IMG/VR virus record: IMGVR_UViG_3300025430_000033 | Coordinates: 1 to 53,362 of that record | Strand: one strand, 5' to 3' | DNA from: a virus | Length of the DNA stretch: 53,362 nucleotides | Part shown: one piece after another, positions 44,213 through 52,746 of the stretch | Layout: each line of letters opens with the position of its first letter | Numbering within the stretch: the stretch's first letter is position 1 | The notes under the pieces: generated by a model | The model's database searches: none | Told to the model about the DNA's origin: nothing | The model's input: the letters and a program-made list of their open reading frames with translations, nothing else | Program-made: the position numbers and the translations under genes

Positions 44213-44824
44213 ATGCAGACACAAGATCAAACAGGAATCCATATAGAAGGACATATTAAAATATATGATCCGATTTCTCAAGAAGTTTTTATTAATAAAC
44301 GTAATGCTATTCATTATGAAAATATGAGTATTGCACTTGCACAATCGTTATCTAATAACACAACCGGTGGATATGTTTATCAAATGGCTTTTGGTAATGG
44401 TGGTACAGCTATTGATCCTACTGGAATTATTACATATTTGACTCCAAATAGTACAGGAAGTAATGCAAGTTTATATAATCAAACGTATGCTAAAGTAGTT
44501 GACGGAAATAGTAGTACTAATACAGATCCAACAAGAAATTTTACAGAAACAAGACATACTACTGGATCAAACTACAGTGATATTTTTGTAACTTGTTTAC
44601 TAGATTACGGTGAACCTGCTGGACAAACAGCATTTGATACTACGAATAATAATGCTAGTACATTTACATTTGACGAATTAGGATTAGTAAGTTATAGTAC
44701 TACTGGCCAAAGTTTATTATTAACCCATGTAGTATTTCATCCTGTATTAAAAAGTTTGAATCGATTAATTCAAATTGATTATACAGTAAGAATTCAAAGT
44801 TTAACTGGCCTAGTGTCAGTTTAA
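44213..44824 (+). CDS. Unknown protein of the fibre operon, probable virion component
   Basis: A 203-residue protein starting MQTQDQTGIHIEGHIKIYDP. The sequence is beta-rich, with YQMAFGNGGTAIDPTGIITY (about 56-75) and a C-terminal strand run (LLLTHVVFHPVLKSLNRLIQ, about 168-187). No signal peptide or membrane segment is present. Its own late-type box and a weak AGAGAG ribosome binding site precede it, and the first collar-type fibre follows after 9 bases. A baseplate or fibre-attachment role is likely from context only. Confidence 0.7.
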   Translation: MQTQDQTGIHIEGHIKIYDPISQEVFINKRNAIHYENMSIALAQSLSNNTTGGYVYQMAFGNGGTAIDPTGIITYLTPNSTGSNASLYNQTYAKVVDGNSSTNTDPTRNFTETRHTTGSNYSDIFVTCLLDYGEPAGQTAFDTTNNNASTFTFDELGLVSYSTTGQSLLLTHVVFHPVLKSLNRLIQIDYTVRIQSLTGLVSV

Positions 44825-44833
44825 GGAGTAATT

Positions 44834-47041
44834 ATGCCATATTCTATTCCTTATACTGATACTACTAATCCAAATAAAGTACCAATTTTAGTTGCTGACG
44901 GTACAATTAATACTACAACTAGTTTAAAATTTGTAGGGCAAGCATACCCTAGTTACGGTGAACCTATTGCAGAAGATCTACTGCACTTATTAGAAAATTT
45001 TGCAGCACCTACCAGTCCATCGAACCCAGTTCAAGGTCAACTGTGGTACGATACCAGCTCTAATATTTTAAAAGTATATGATGGAGTTAATTGGACAACA
45101 GCTGGAAGTTTAAAGAAAAGTGCTACAGCGCCTGCTGTAGCAAATAGTATTGCCGGCGATTTGTGGGCTAATACTAATACTAATCAATTATTTTTATTCA
45201 CAGGTAGCAGTTGGGTTTTAGTTGGTCCTCAATATAGTGCTGGAACACAAACAGGACCGATTGTTGAAACAATAGTTGATACTAGTAATATTACTCATAA
45301 TGTTGTGTCAATGTATGCTAATAATTATAGAATAGTTATTATTAGTAAAGAACAATTTATTCCTAAATCTACAATAACAGGATTTAGCACAATCTATCAA
45401 GGTATAAATTTAAGTACAGTCGATTCTGCAACAACAACAAGTCTTAGTCGCTTTTGGGGAACAGCTAGTTCTGCAGATTCATTATTAATTAGTAATAAAT
45501 CCATAGCTGCATCAAACTTCTTGAGATCAGACACGATCAGCACAACTAATTATTCAGTCAATATTAGAACAGATTCTGGTATAAACATTGGTTCTAATTT
45601 AGGATTAACATTAGGTATAGCCAGTGGATCTGCTGCATTGTATTCTAGTAATACCGGTGGGAATTTTAATATTAAATTAACTAATCTTGCAGGAGCATTG
45701 AATACTATTATTCACGTAGATCCGTCAGGATTGGTAGGAATAGGTACTAACAATGTGTCTCCGGCTTCGGAATTAGATGTAGCTGGTACAGTGACAGTAG
45801 CAACTGGTATTAATATAAAAGGAACAGCAGACGCATCGTATACTGTAGGCACATTATTTACAACATCTTCCGGCAGTATAACAACTCAAGGTGGTGCAGT
45901 TATTGCAATGAGTGCAATAGTTGGTGATGATTTGACAGTTTATGGACAAGCTATTTTGAATAACCTTGATGGAACTAATACTCCAAGTGCAGGTGCAGTA
46001 ATTGTTCCAAATTATTCAACAGATTCTACAGAAGCATCAACATTGAATATTCCACTAGTTACATCTGGACTATATGATATAGGTACAAGCACTAGACCTT
46101 TTAGGAATATGTATGCTAATAATTTTTCAGGAAATTTTTCAGGAACATTTACTGGAATTTTAGAAGGAAGTGCTAGCGGTTCTGCAGCTTTTTTAACTAG
46201 CCCAACAGTTTTTAGTTTGACGGGAGATGTTTCAAGTAATTCTGTTAGTTTTAATGGACAATCGAGCACAGGAACAGCTGTCTTTACAACAACATTAGAT
46301 CCTAATTTTATTGCTAATAAACCAGCAGCAACTGATTCTTATACAACTGATACACTATTAGTTTATAGACCAGGGGTAGGTCTAGTAAGCATGGCGAAAT
46401 CTGTATTGCATAATCATTTGGCTGTAATTCCAATTGGAACAATACTGCCATTTGCAGGAATTTCTATACCATCTGGATATTTATTATGCGACGGATCGGA
46501 GATACTAATCTCTACATATTCTCAATTGTACAGTGTTATTGGATATTCTTATAAAAATCCAAGTTATTTGCTAGGACAAGGCACATTTGCATTACCTGAC
46601 CTACGTGGGCGTTTTCCGTTAGGTGCAGATAACATGAATAATTATAATACGGTTCCTAGTAAAACTGGAGGAACATCTATTACAACAACAACTGATTTAA
46701 ATGGAAATCCTAGTACAGCAGCTCACCGTGTAAATGATGTATCGGCTACTAGCGTTGGTGCGGGAAATACTAGTGCAACTGGGTTTGTAACATTAGCATC
46801 TACGAATTTACCACAGCATACTCATACTTTACAAAGTAATGCCGGTATTCAATACTATGCATCGAGTCCTCCAGGCAGTGCTGCAGATGGACAAGCTGTT
46901 AGTGGTTATGGTATTACAGCCGGTAGTACTGGTGAAGGACTTCCTAACAGTGGTGGAGTAACTGGTGCAACCGGTGTAGCTGTTAATGTAATGAATCCTT
47001 ATCAAACTATCAATTACATAATCTTTACTGGTGCTATATAA
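44834..47041 (+). CDS. Short tail fibre with phage collar domain (gp12-like tip)
   Basis: A 735-residue fibre. Residues 1-150 form an attachment domain shared with the next two genes (LLHLLENFAAPTSPSNPVQG then GQLWYDTSSNILKVYDG). The middle is beta-strand shaft. Residues about 530-605 are a phage tail collar domain: PIGTILPFAGISIPSGYLLC, then ALPDLRGRFPLGADNMNN. LPQHTHTLQSN follows near 655-665; the His-x-His pattern resembles the metal-binding motif at the tip of T4 gp12 and gp37. The C-terminus (MNPYQTINYIIFTGAI) is the usual end of collar fibres. AGGAG precedes the ATG. Its stop shares one base with the next start. Confidence 0.88.
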   Translation: MPYSIPYTDTTNPNKVPILVADGTINTTTSLKFVGQAYPSYGEPIAEDLLHLLENFAAPTSPSNPVQGQLWYDTSSNILKVYDGVNWTTAGSLKKSATAPAVANSIAGDLWANTNTNQLFLFTGSSWVLVGPQYSAGTQTGPIVETIVDTSNITHNVVSMYANNYRIVIISKEQFIPKSTITGFSTIYQGINLSTVDSATTTSLSRFWGTASSADSLLISNKSIAASNFLRSDTISTTNYSVNIRTDSGINIGSNLGLTLGIASGSAALYSSNTGGNFNIKLTNLAGALNTIIHVDPSGLVGIGTNNVSPASELDVAGTVTVATGINIKGTADASYTVGTLFTTSSGSITTQGGAVIAMSAIVGDDLTVYGQAILNNLDGTNTPSAGAVIVPNYSTDSTEASTLNIPLVTSGLYDIGTSTRPFRNMYANNFSGNFSGTFTGILEGSASGSAAFLTSPTVFSLTGDVSSNSVSFNGQSSTGTAVFTTTLDPNFIANKPAATDSYTTDTLLVYRPGVGLVSMAKSVLHNHLAVIPIGTILPFAGISIPSGYLLCDGSEILISTYSQLYSVIGYSYKNPSYLLGQGTFALPDLRGRFPLGADNMNNYNTVPSKTGGTSITTTTDLNGNPSTAAHRVNDVSATSVGAGNTSATGFVTLASTNLPQHTHTLQSNAGIQYYASSPPGSAADGQAVSGYGITAGSTGEGLPNSGGVTGATGVAVNVMNPYQTINYIIFTGAI

Positions 47042-48939
47042 TGAGCTATACTATCAAACTTACCAATGGAAATACGTTAACAACTATTAATGATGGAACT
47101 GTTAACCAAACATCTACTGATTTAACTTTAATCGGTAAAAATACTACTAGTTACGGTGCATTTTTTAATGATAATTTTGTTTGGTTATTAGAAAATTTTG
47201 CCAGCACTAGTCAGCCGAACTATCCATTAATTGGGCAACTATGGTACGACACAAATGAAAATCGTTTAAAAGTATATAACGGAAATAATTTTACTACAAC
47301 TAGCGGAACAATTGTATCATCGGTAGTACCTAGTAGTATCAGCAGTGGTGATTTGTGGATTAATAATTCAACAGGCCAGTTATATTTTAATGACGGATTG
47401 AACACTATTTTAACAGGTCCTGCATATACTACTACTCAAGGAACTAGCGGATTTGTAGTAGAGGATGTTATTGATATTGCCGGTGTAACCCATACAGTTG
47501 TAGTTTTATATGTTGCTCGTACTATTATTGGAATTTTTAGTAAAGATACATTTACTCCGGCAACAGCTATTCCAGGATTTACAAGTTCTGCACAAATTAC
47601 AGCTAGCCAATCTGGAAATATTTTAACGGTTACGGCAATATCTAACGGTAGTTTAAGTGTAGGACAGACTATTTCAGGTATTGGAGTAGTTCCAGGAACT
47701 ACAATTACTAGTCAGCTTACGGGCAGTACAGGTAGTACAGGTACTTATACACTAAGTAATGCGTCAACTGTAGCATCGACTACAATGACAGCATCTAGTA
47801 ATACTGTTAATATTGGTTTTAATACTGGAACATATCCGGGAGTATTGTTTAATGCTGTGGCAACACAGGCACAATCGCTACTAGCAGCTGATGGAAGTTT
47901 AAAAACAGCTTCTAGTTTCCTATCAACAATATCAAATTCCACTACATCTGGACAAATTAGTATTCAAAATAACACACCTTTGATACTAGGTACCGGATCT
48001 AATATTAAATTTAATATTGACAATAATAGTAATACTTTCCAGATTAACTCTAATACTACAAATTTAAATTTTGGTATTAATTTACAAACTGGTGGTACAT
48101 TACAAAATAGTTTATATATAAATGCACAAAATCAATTTGTGGGAATTTATACATCAAGCCCAACTGCAACATTAGACGTTAATGGAAATACCGTAATTAG
48201 AGGTAATTTAACAGTTCAAGGTAACACTGAAACTATTAATAGTACTACAATTAATATTGCTGATAAAAATATTACACTTGGTGCTACATCGGTACCGACA
48301 GATATCACAGCTAGCGGCGGTGGAATAACATTATCTGGCACAACTACTAAATTTATAGATTGGGCAGCTACTGCTAGTTCAAGTTCTACAGCAAATAGCG
48401 GTTATTGGAATTTATCGGATTTCGTTAATATTTCTACTTCCAATGGCGGTGCCGGATATTATATTAATGGCACTAGCGTATTGAGTACAACAGCACTGGG
48501 CACTGGCATTACATCGGCTCCTGGGCTAACTAGTATTGGAGCATTAACAGGACTGCAAGCCGCGTATTTAAATATTGCAAATAGTACAGTATCGTATGTA
48601 AACTCTGGATCAGCTAATGGTACAATATATTTGGTTGCTAAGGGATCTGGCACTGTCGATGTTGGTAGTACTAGGATTACAAATGTATCAACACCTTCCA
48701 ACGCCACCGATGCATCTAACAAAAGCTATGTAGATACAGCAGTATCTAGTATAAATTTAGGGTTAAGTTTGACTACAACAGGGTTAACTACAGCGCAAAT
48801 TGCTACAAATTTAATTAATAAGATTTTTCCAGTATCAGAGCACCAAAACGGCACAATACTTAGAATACAATGTAGCGATAGTACTATAAAACAGTACCAA
48901 CTATTGGGCGGAGTTTGGACTTATCAAACTAATTTATAA
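47041..48939 (+). CDS. Tail fibre paralog 2
   Basis: A 632-residue fibre whose first 150 residues match those of the genes before and after it (FVWLLENFASTSQPNYPLIG, GQLWYDTNENRLKVYNG). Residues about 183-250 hold a module (NILTVTAISNGSLSVGQTIS... TGTYTLSN) that also occurs near the end of the giant protein. Residues 360-460 contain PTATLDVNGNTVIRGNLTVQ, typical of fibre shafts. The C-terminal part has TPSNATDASNKSYVDTAV (about 560-577), a common transition to the fibre head. There is no collar domain, so the tip differs from paralog 1. Confidence 0.82.
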   Translation: MSYTIKLTNGNTLTTINDGTVNQTSTDLTLIGKNTTSYGAFFNDNFVWLLENFASTSQPNYPLIGQLWYDTNENRLKVYNGNNFTTTSGTIVSSVVPSSISSGDLWINNSTGQLYFNDGLNTILTGPAYTTTQGTSGFVVEDVIDIAGVTHTVVVLYVARTIIGIFSKDTFTPATAIPGFTSSAQITASQSGNILTVTAISNGSLSVGQTISGIGVVPGTTITSQLTGSTGSTGTYTLSNASTVASTTMTASSNTVNIGFNTGTYPGVLFNAVATQAQSLLAADGSLKTASSFLSTISNSTTSGQISIQNNTPLILGTGSNIKFNIDNNSNTFQINSNTTNLNFGINLQTGGTLQNSLYINAQNQFVGIYTSSPTATLDVNGNTVIRGNLTVQGNTETINSTTINIADKNITLGATSVPTDITASGGGITLSGTTTKFIDWAATASSSSTANSGYWNLSDFVNISTSNGGAGYYINGTSVLSTTALGTGITSAPGLTSIGALTGLQAAYLNIANSTVSYVNSGSANGTIYLVAKGSGTVDVGSTRITNVSTPSNATDASNKSYVDTAVSSINLGLSLTTTGLTTAQIATNLINKIFPVSEHQNGTILRIQCSDSTIKQYQLLGGVWTYQTNL

Positions 48940-48949
48940 GTTAAAATAG

Positions 48950-48957
48950 CATAAATA
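48950..48957 (+). promoter_or_regulatory. Late promoter box CATAAATA
   Basis: CATAAATA matches seven of eight late-consensus positions and lies 22 bases before the ATG at 48980, with AAGGA at 48966-48970 as the ribosome binding site. Confidence 0.6.
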
Positions 48958-48979
48958 CTAGGAATAAGGAACGAGCGAG

Positions 48980-50482
48980 ATGTCATATACGATTAATCAC
49001 TACAATGGTACACTATTAACTACAGTTGCAGACGGTACTGTTGATACGTCTACGGATCTTACCTTAATTGGTAAGAATTATGCTGGATACGGACAGTCAC
49101 AAAACGATAATTTTGTATGGCTACTAGAAAATTTTGCAAATACAACACAACCGCCTAACCCGCTAAAAGGTCAAATTTGGTTTGATAGTGGAAATAGTAA
49201 ATTAAAATTCTGGGATGGCAGTAAATTTAGAACAACCGGCGGTGCCGAAGTAGGATCAGTACAGCCGAGCGGATTAACTCAAGGCGATTTCTGGTTTGAT
49301 ACAGCAACTAATCAGTTGTTTGCGTATACTGGGTCAACATTCCAACTAATTGGACCACAGGGTGTTGCTGGCCAAGGTTTAACACAGATGCAATCTATCA
49401 GTGTTAAAGATTTAGAAAACGGAGCAAACCACGCTGTTATACAAGCTGTTAATAATGGAAATGTAGTTTTTATTATTAGTTCAGATGGAGCATTTACATT
49501 AGACCCTTCGGTTAATGCTATTACAGGATTTGATAAGATTCAACAAGGTGTTACACTAGCTTATACAAAAAATGCCGATAACGGTGTTACAGAAAATAAT
49601 GTTAACTACAGATTTTGGGGCACAGCAACAAACTCAGATCGTTTAGGTGGTATACCTGCTTCTAATTTTTTACAAGCTGGTAATGCAACATTTTCACAAA
49701 CTGTAAATTTTGCTGATGTAGGATATACAGTAGGTAGTCCAGTTAAATTACAGGTATTTAATAATTCGAATACTAGCTATCCAACTATTCAAAACATTTA
49801 TAATGATACAATTATTTTCCAAACATCTGTATCATCGATTACAAAAACTCCAATGACGTTAAAGGGTACCGATGTACTTCCAGGTGCAACTTTAACTAGT
49901 AATTTAGGAAGTTCTAGCTTGGTATGGAATAATGTTTATGCTACTAATTTTGTAGGTACTGCTACAAATGCAAATTATTTAAATTTAGGCGGACAGTTTG
50001 TAAGTGCAACTACAGCAAGTTCAGCAACTAGTATTGTTGCTAGAGATAGCAATCAAAATATATATGCTAATACATTCTATGGAACAGCAACAAGTGCCAA
50101 TTATGCCGATTTAGCAGAAAAATATCTTCCTCCTCCAAACACAACTTTAGATGAAGGTACTGTTGTAAAAATAGGCGGTCCTGCAGAAATTTGTACAGCT
50201 ACATATGGTGATAAAGCAATTGGTGCAATTAGTACTAACCCTGCTTTTAAAATGAATGAAAGTTTAAAAAATGGCGTGTATGTTGCGTTAAAAGGCCGCG
50301 TTCCAGTTAAAGTAATTGGCGGATGCTCAAAAGGAGATACGATGGCTCCATATGGCGACGGCTTGGCAGCTAGTATAAATGTCATGTTTAGTCCTGACGA
50401 TAATCAGCCAATTTGCTTTGCTGTAGCTCTTGCAGATTGCACAAGTACAGATATCACTTTAGTAGAATGTGTAATTTTGTAA
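48980..50482 (+). CDS. Tail fibre paralog 3 with a distinct C-terminal domain
   Basis: A 500-residue fibre sharing the attachment domain of the two preceding genes (FVWLLENFANTTQPPNPLKG, GQIWFDSGNSKLKFWDG). The shaft is short. From about residue 373 a separate globular domain begins with YADLAEKYLPPPNTTLDEGT, followed by AIGAISTNPAFKMN and GVYVALKGRVPVKVIGGCSK. This pattern resembles the C-terminal domain found in many phage fibres and related to the peptidase G2/endosialidase-type autocleaving chaperones; I cannot confirm an active site. If so, the end might be cut off after folding. It has its own late-type box. Confidence 0.82.
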   Translation: MSYTINHYNGTLLTTVADGTVDTSTDLTLIGKNYAGYGQSQNDNFVWLLENFANTTQPPNPLKGQIWFDSGNSKLKFWDGSKFRTTGGAEVGSVQPSGLTQGDFWFDTATNQLFAYTGSTFQLIGPQGVAGQGLTQMQSISVKDLENGANHAVIQAVNNGNVVFIISSDGAFTLDPSVNAITGFDKIQQGVTLAYTKNADNGVTENNVNYRFWGTATNSDRLGGIPASNFLQAGNATFSQTVNFADVGYTVGSPVKLQVFNNSNTSYPTIQNIYNDTIIFQTSVSSITKTPMTLKGTDVLPGATLTSNLGSSSLVWNNVYATNFVGTATNANYLNLGGQFVSATTASSATSIVARDSNQNIYANTFYGTATSANYADLAEKYLPPPNTTLDEGTVVKIGGPAEICTATYGDKAIGAISTNPAFKMNESLKNGVYVALKGRVPVKVIGGCSKGDTMAPYGDGLAASINVMFSPDDNQPICFAVALADCTSTDITLVECVIL

Positions 50483-50483
50483 A

Positions 50484-50491
50484 ACTAAATA
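50484..50491 (+). promoter_or_regulatory. Late promoter-like box ACTAAATA
   Basis: ACTAAATA, identical to the box before the tail operon at 14310, lies 30 bases before the ATG at 50521. Confidence 0.45.
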
Positions 50492-50520
50492 AAGTTCAAT
50501 AAAGTTTAAAAGGTTAAAAG

Positions 50521-51477
50521 ATGGCAAGTCAGGGATCAAAAATTTATGCAACTGATTATAATATTATTCAATCAGCAATCGCATCTGTGCTAGGTGTTGG
50601 TTCTGGCACATCTGGGTATGGGTTAACTAGCTCAACAACACCTGCTCTTAACAGTTCACAAATTATTGGAAATCCTACGATTACTACTACTCAATGGAGT
50701 AATTTACGACAAGATTTAATTAACGCATATACACATCAAGGATCTCCAGGGTCTTTGACAATACCATCTGTTCCTACTAGATCAAATAAAGTTACAGCTA
50801 GCGATTATGCATTATATCTGGCTCTTAGTAATGCCTGCACATCTAATAAATTGGCAATTCCGCCAAGTCCACAAGCATCGGCAGTTACATTTTCGACTGG
50901 TACTAGAACTACAGCATGGAATGGAACAATTACTCATACAGTTGTAATGACATTCTCTGATGCAAATCATGCTAGATACTATTTTAATGCCGGCGGATAT
51001 ATCACATTCCAAGCTAGTTTAATAAATTATCCAGGATATCCAGGATACGGCACTGCAGACGGCAGCTATACAAAAAATAGTGACTGGAACATGTTATTAA
51101 GTAACATGGGAACTACTACGTTTGGCTACAATAGTACTACCAATAGTGGAAACGGAACCGGCCAGACAATTTTGTCTAATGTAGGATATTATCAATTAAC
51201 TACTAGCAGTCAAAATATCTATAGAAAAGTTACAAGTAGTTCGACATATACGCCAAACCAATATGACATTTATGCTTATGTCGATGGTACTGGTGCGGTA
51301 TTGACATTTAGTATACAATTTCAAGATCTATCAACAGCCCATTCTGGAAATCCTTATTCCACTGATTGGAATGTAGAAGGTACTTTGACTAGCCTTGTCA
51401 AAGGATATTATGCATCTGGATCATATGTGTCTGTAACTCCTCCTTCAATTAATAGTGCTAATCCTACAATAGGATAA
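50521..51477 (+). CDS. Unknown virion-type protein at the end of the tail operon
   Basis: A 318-residue, Ser/Thr/Tyr/Gly-rich protein. Residues 1-100 are helical and contain ATDYNIIQSAIASVLGVGSG (10-29) and WSNLRQDLINAYTHQG (about 59-74); the rest is beta-rich, with ARYYFNAGGYITFQASL (about 151-167) and a C-terminal stretch of aromatic and Thr residues. This two-part form (helical attachment region followed by a beta domain) is seen in phage baseplate or fibre-associated proteins, but no named family is recognised. It is the last gene before a host-type promoter, so the late operon probably ends after it; a weak 5-bp hairpin (AGGTT/AACCT, 51480-51495) follows the stop. Confidence 0.75.
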   Translation: MASQGSKIYATDYNIIQSAIASVLGVGSGTSGYGLTSSTTPALNSSQIIGNPTITTTQWSNLRQDLINAYTHQGSPGSLTIPSVPTRSNKVTASDYALYLALSNACTSNKLAIPPSPQASAVTFSTGTRTTAWNGTITHTVVMTFSDANHARYYFNAGGYITFQASLINYPGYPGYGTADGSYTKNSDWNMLLSNMGTTTFGYNSTTNSGNGTGQTILSNVGYYQLTTSSQNIYRKVTSSSTYTPNQYDIYAYVDGTGAVLTFSIQFQDLSTAHSGNPYSTDWNVEGTLTSLVKGYYASGSYVSVTPPSINSANPTIG

Positions 51478-51501
51478 TCAGGTTCTATATAACCTAAATC
51501 A

Positions 51502-51530
51502 TTGACAAGCTAACTACTGTACTGTATTAT
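51502..51530 (+). promoter_or_regulatory. Sigma70-type promoter for the glycosyltransferase module
   Basis: TTGACA (51502-51507) and TATTAT (51525-51530) are exactly 17 bases apart. An inverted repeat, TGTAC at 51518-51522 and GTACA at 51532-51536, straddles the -10 element and could be an operator. The ATG at 51551 has GGAG upstream. The module is therefore likely transcribed by unmodified host polymerase, unlike the preceding late genes. Confidence 0.8.
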
Positions 51531-51550
51531 TGTACACTACGGAGTTTGTT

Positions 51551-51901
51551 ATGGATGAAAGAATAGAAAAAGCATTTGGTGTGGCTAACTTCATGGCCAC
51601 ACTATCAAATCAAAAACGCATAATTTTAGAAGAATATAATCAACAATTGATACATTATATTAATGGTGCAACATTTCAAATTAGCACTGATCTTATAAGT
51701 TTTATTAAAACATTAATCGATTTAGGAAATACAACAGATATTGTCCTAGTAGACAGTAATAATTTTCCTGTGCTAATAGAAGATTTAAATGTTTTTCTAA
51801 AAGACATAGTTGATGTGTACGTTTCAGCTACTAACACTTACGCTATACGTTTTAATGAAATTAAAACTAAGCGAAAAATTGCAGATATTGTTGATCTATG
51901 A
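51551..51901 (+). CDS. Small conserved-looking protein, unknown
   Basis: A 116-residue protein. The frame opens seven codons earlier (51530), but that upstream start would fall on the -10 element of the promoter; the ATG at 51551 with GGAG before it is preferred. The sequence starts MDERIEKAFGVANFMATLSN and has a regular helix-strand pattern, with ATFQISTDLISFIKTLIDLG (about 40-59) and a basic segment IKTKRKIADIV near the end. Proteins of this look occur in T4-like phages of cyanobacteria and marine bacteria, but without a function known to me. The stop overlaps the next start by four bases (ATGA). Confidence 0.8.
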   Translation: MDERIEKAFGVANFMATLSNQKRIILEEYNQQLIHYINGATFQISTDLISFIKTLIDLGNTTDIVLVDSNNFPVLIEDLNVFLKDIVDVYVSATNTYAIRFNEIKTKRKIADIVDL

Positions 51902-52746
51902 GCTCTGGAATTTTAATTTTTGCTCAAAATAATTCAGAAGTTGACTACATTAAACTAGCAGTGTTTTCTGCCAAACAAGCTCAAAAATATTTGAATTTAC
52001 CTGTAAGTATTGTTACAGATGGTCGTACATGGTTAGAAAGTAATTATCCAACACATCCGTTTGATCAAATAATTGAAGTTGACTATACTCCTATAGTACA
52101 GCGTAGGCGATTTAATGACGGCTCTTTAAGTTCTAAAGATCTTGATTGGAGGAACTATGCTAGAAATCAAGCATATGATCTTACACCGTATGATCGCACA
52201 TTGGTCATAGATAGTGATTATATCATAAACAGTAGTGTGTTAGCACCAGCATTTCAATTAGATTATGGTTTACAAATTTACTCATCGAGTATGGATCTAG
52301 CTAGTTGGAGATCGACTACTGAATTTGAAAGAATAAATCCTTATAGTATTCCGTTTTATTGGGCAACTGCATTTATCTTTGAAAAAAATCAATCAATGCA
52401 AAGTTTTTTTGATATAGTGGCTTATATTAAATCTAATTGGAATTATTTTAGAGTGTTATACAATATAGATACTTCTTTATATCGAAACGATTTTGCTTTC
52501 AGTATAGCTATTCATATAATGAATGGCAACACAGACGGAAAATTTGCTATAGAACTACCGGGAAGTATGATCTATACAAAAGATAAAGATATACTTGTTG
52601 ACATGCAAGATGATGTTATGCATTTTTTATTAGAAAAAAAAGATTATCAAGGCGAATATATAGTTGCTAAGACACAAGGATTGGATGTACATGTTATGAA
52701 CAAATTTAGTTTAAGTCGTTTTATCGATGGGGGTTCGGGTGTCTAA
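51898..52746 (+). CDS. Glycosyltransferase-like protein 1
   Basis: A 282-residue protein with the outline of a GT-A fold nucleotide-sugar transferase: an N-terminal strand GILIFAQNN followed by an AVFSAKQAQKYLNLPVSIVT segment (about 22-41), and LVIDSDYIIN (about 101-110) where a metal-binding DxD motif is expected. The YWATAFIFEK strand (about 152-161) also fits. No membrane segment is present. The substrate is unknown; modification of phage DNA, virion or host surface glycans are all possible. It is translationally coupled to the preceding small gene, and a paralog begins within its last 8 bases. Confidence 0.65.
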   Translation: MSSGILIFAQNNSEVDYIKLAVFSAKQAQKYLNLPVSIVTDGRTWLESNYPTHPFDQIIEVDYTPIVQRRRFNDGSLSSKDLDWRNYARNQAYDLTPYDRTLVIDSDYIINSSVLAPAFQLDYGLQIYSSSMDLASWRSTTEFERINPYSIPFYWATAFIFEKNQSMQSFFDIVAYIKSNWNYFRVLYNIDTSLYRNDFAFSIAIHIMNGNTDGKFAIELPGSMIYTKDKDILVDMQDDVMHFLLEKKDYQGEYIVAKTQGLDVHVMNKFSLSRFIDGGSGV

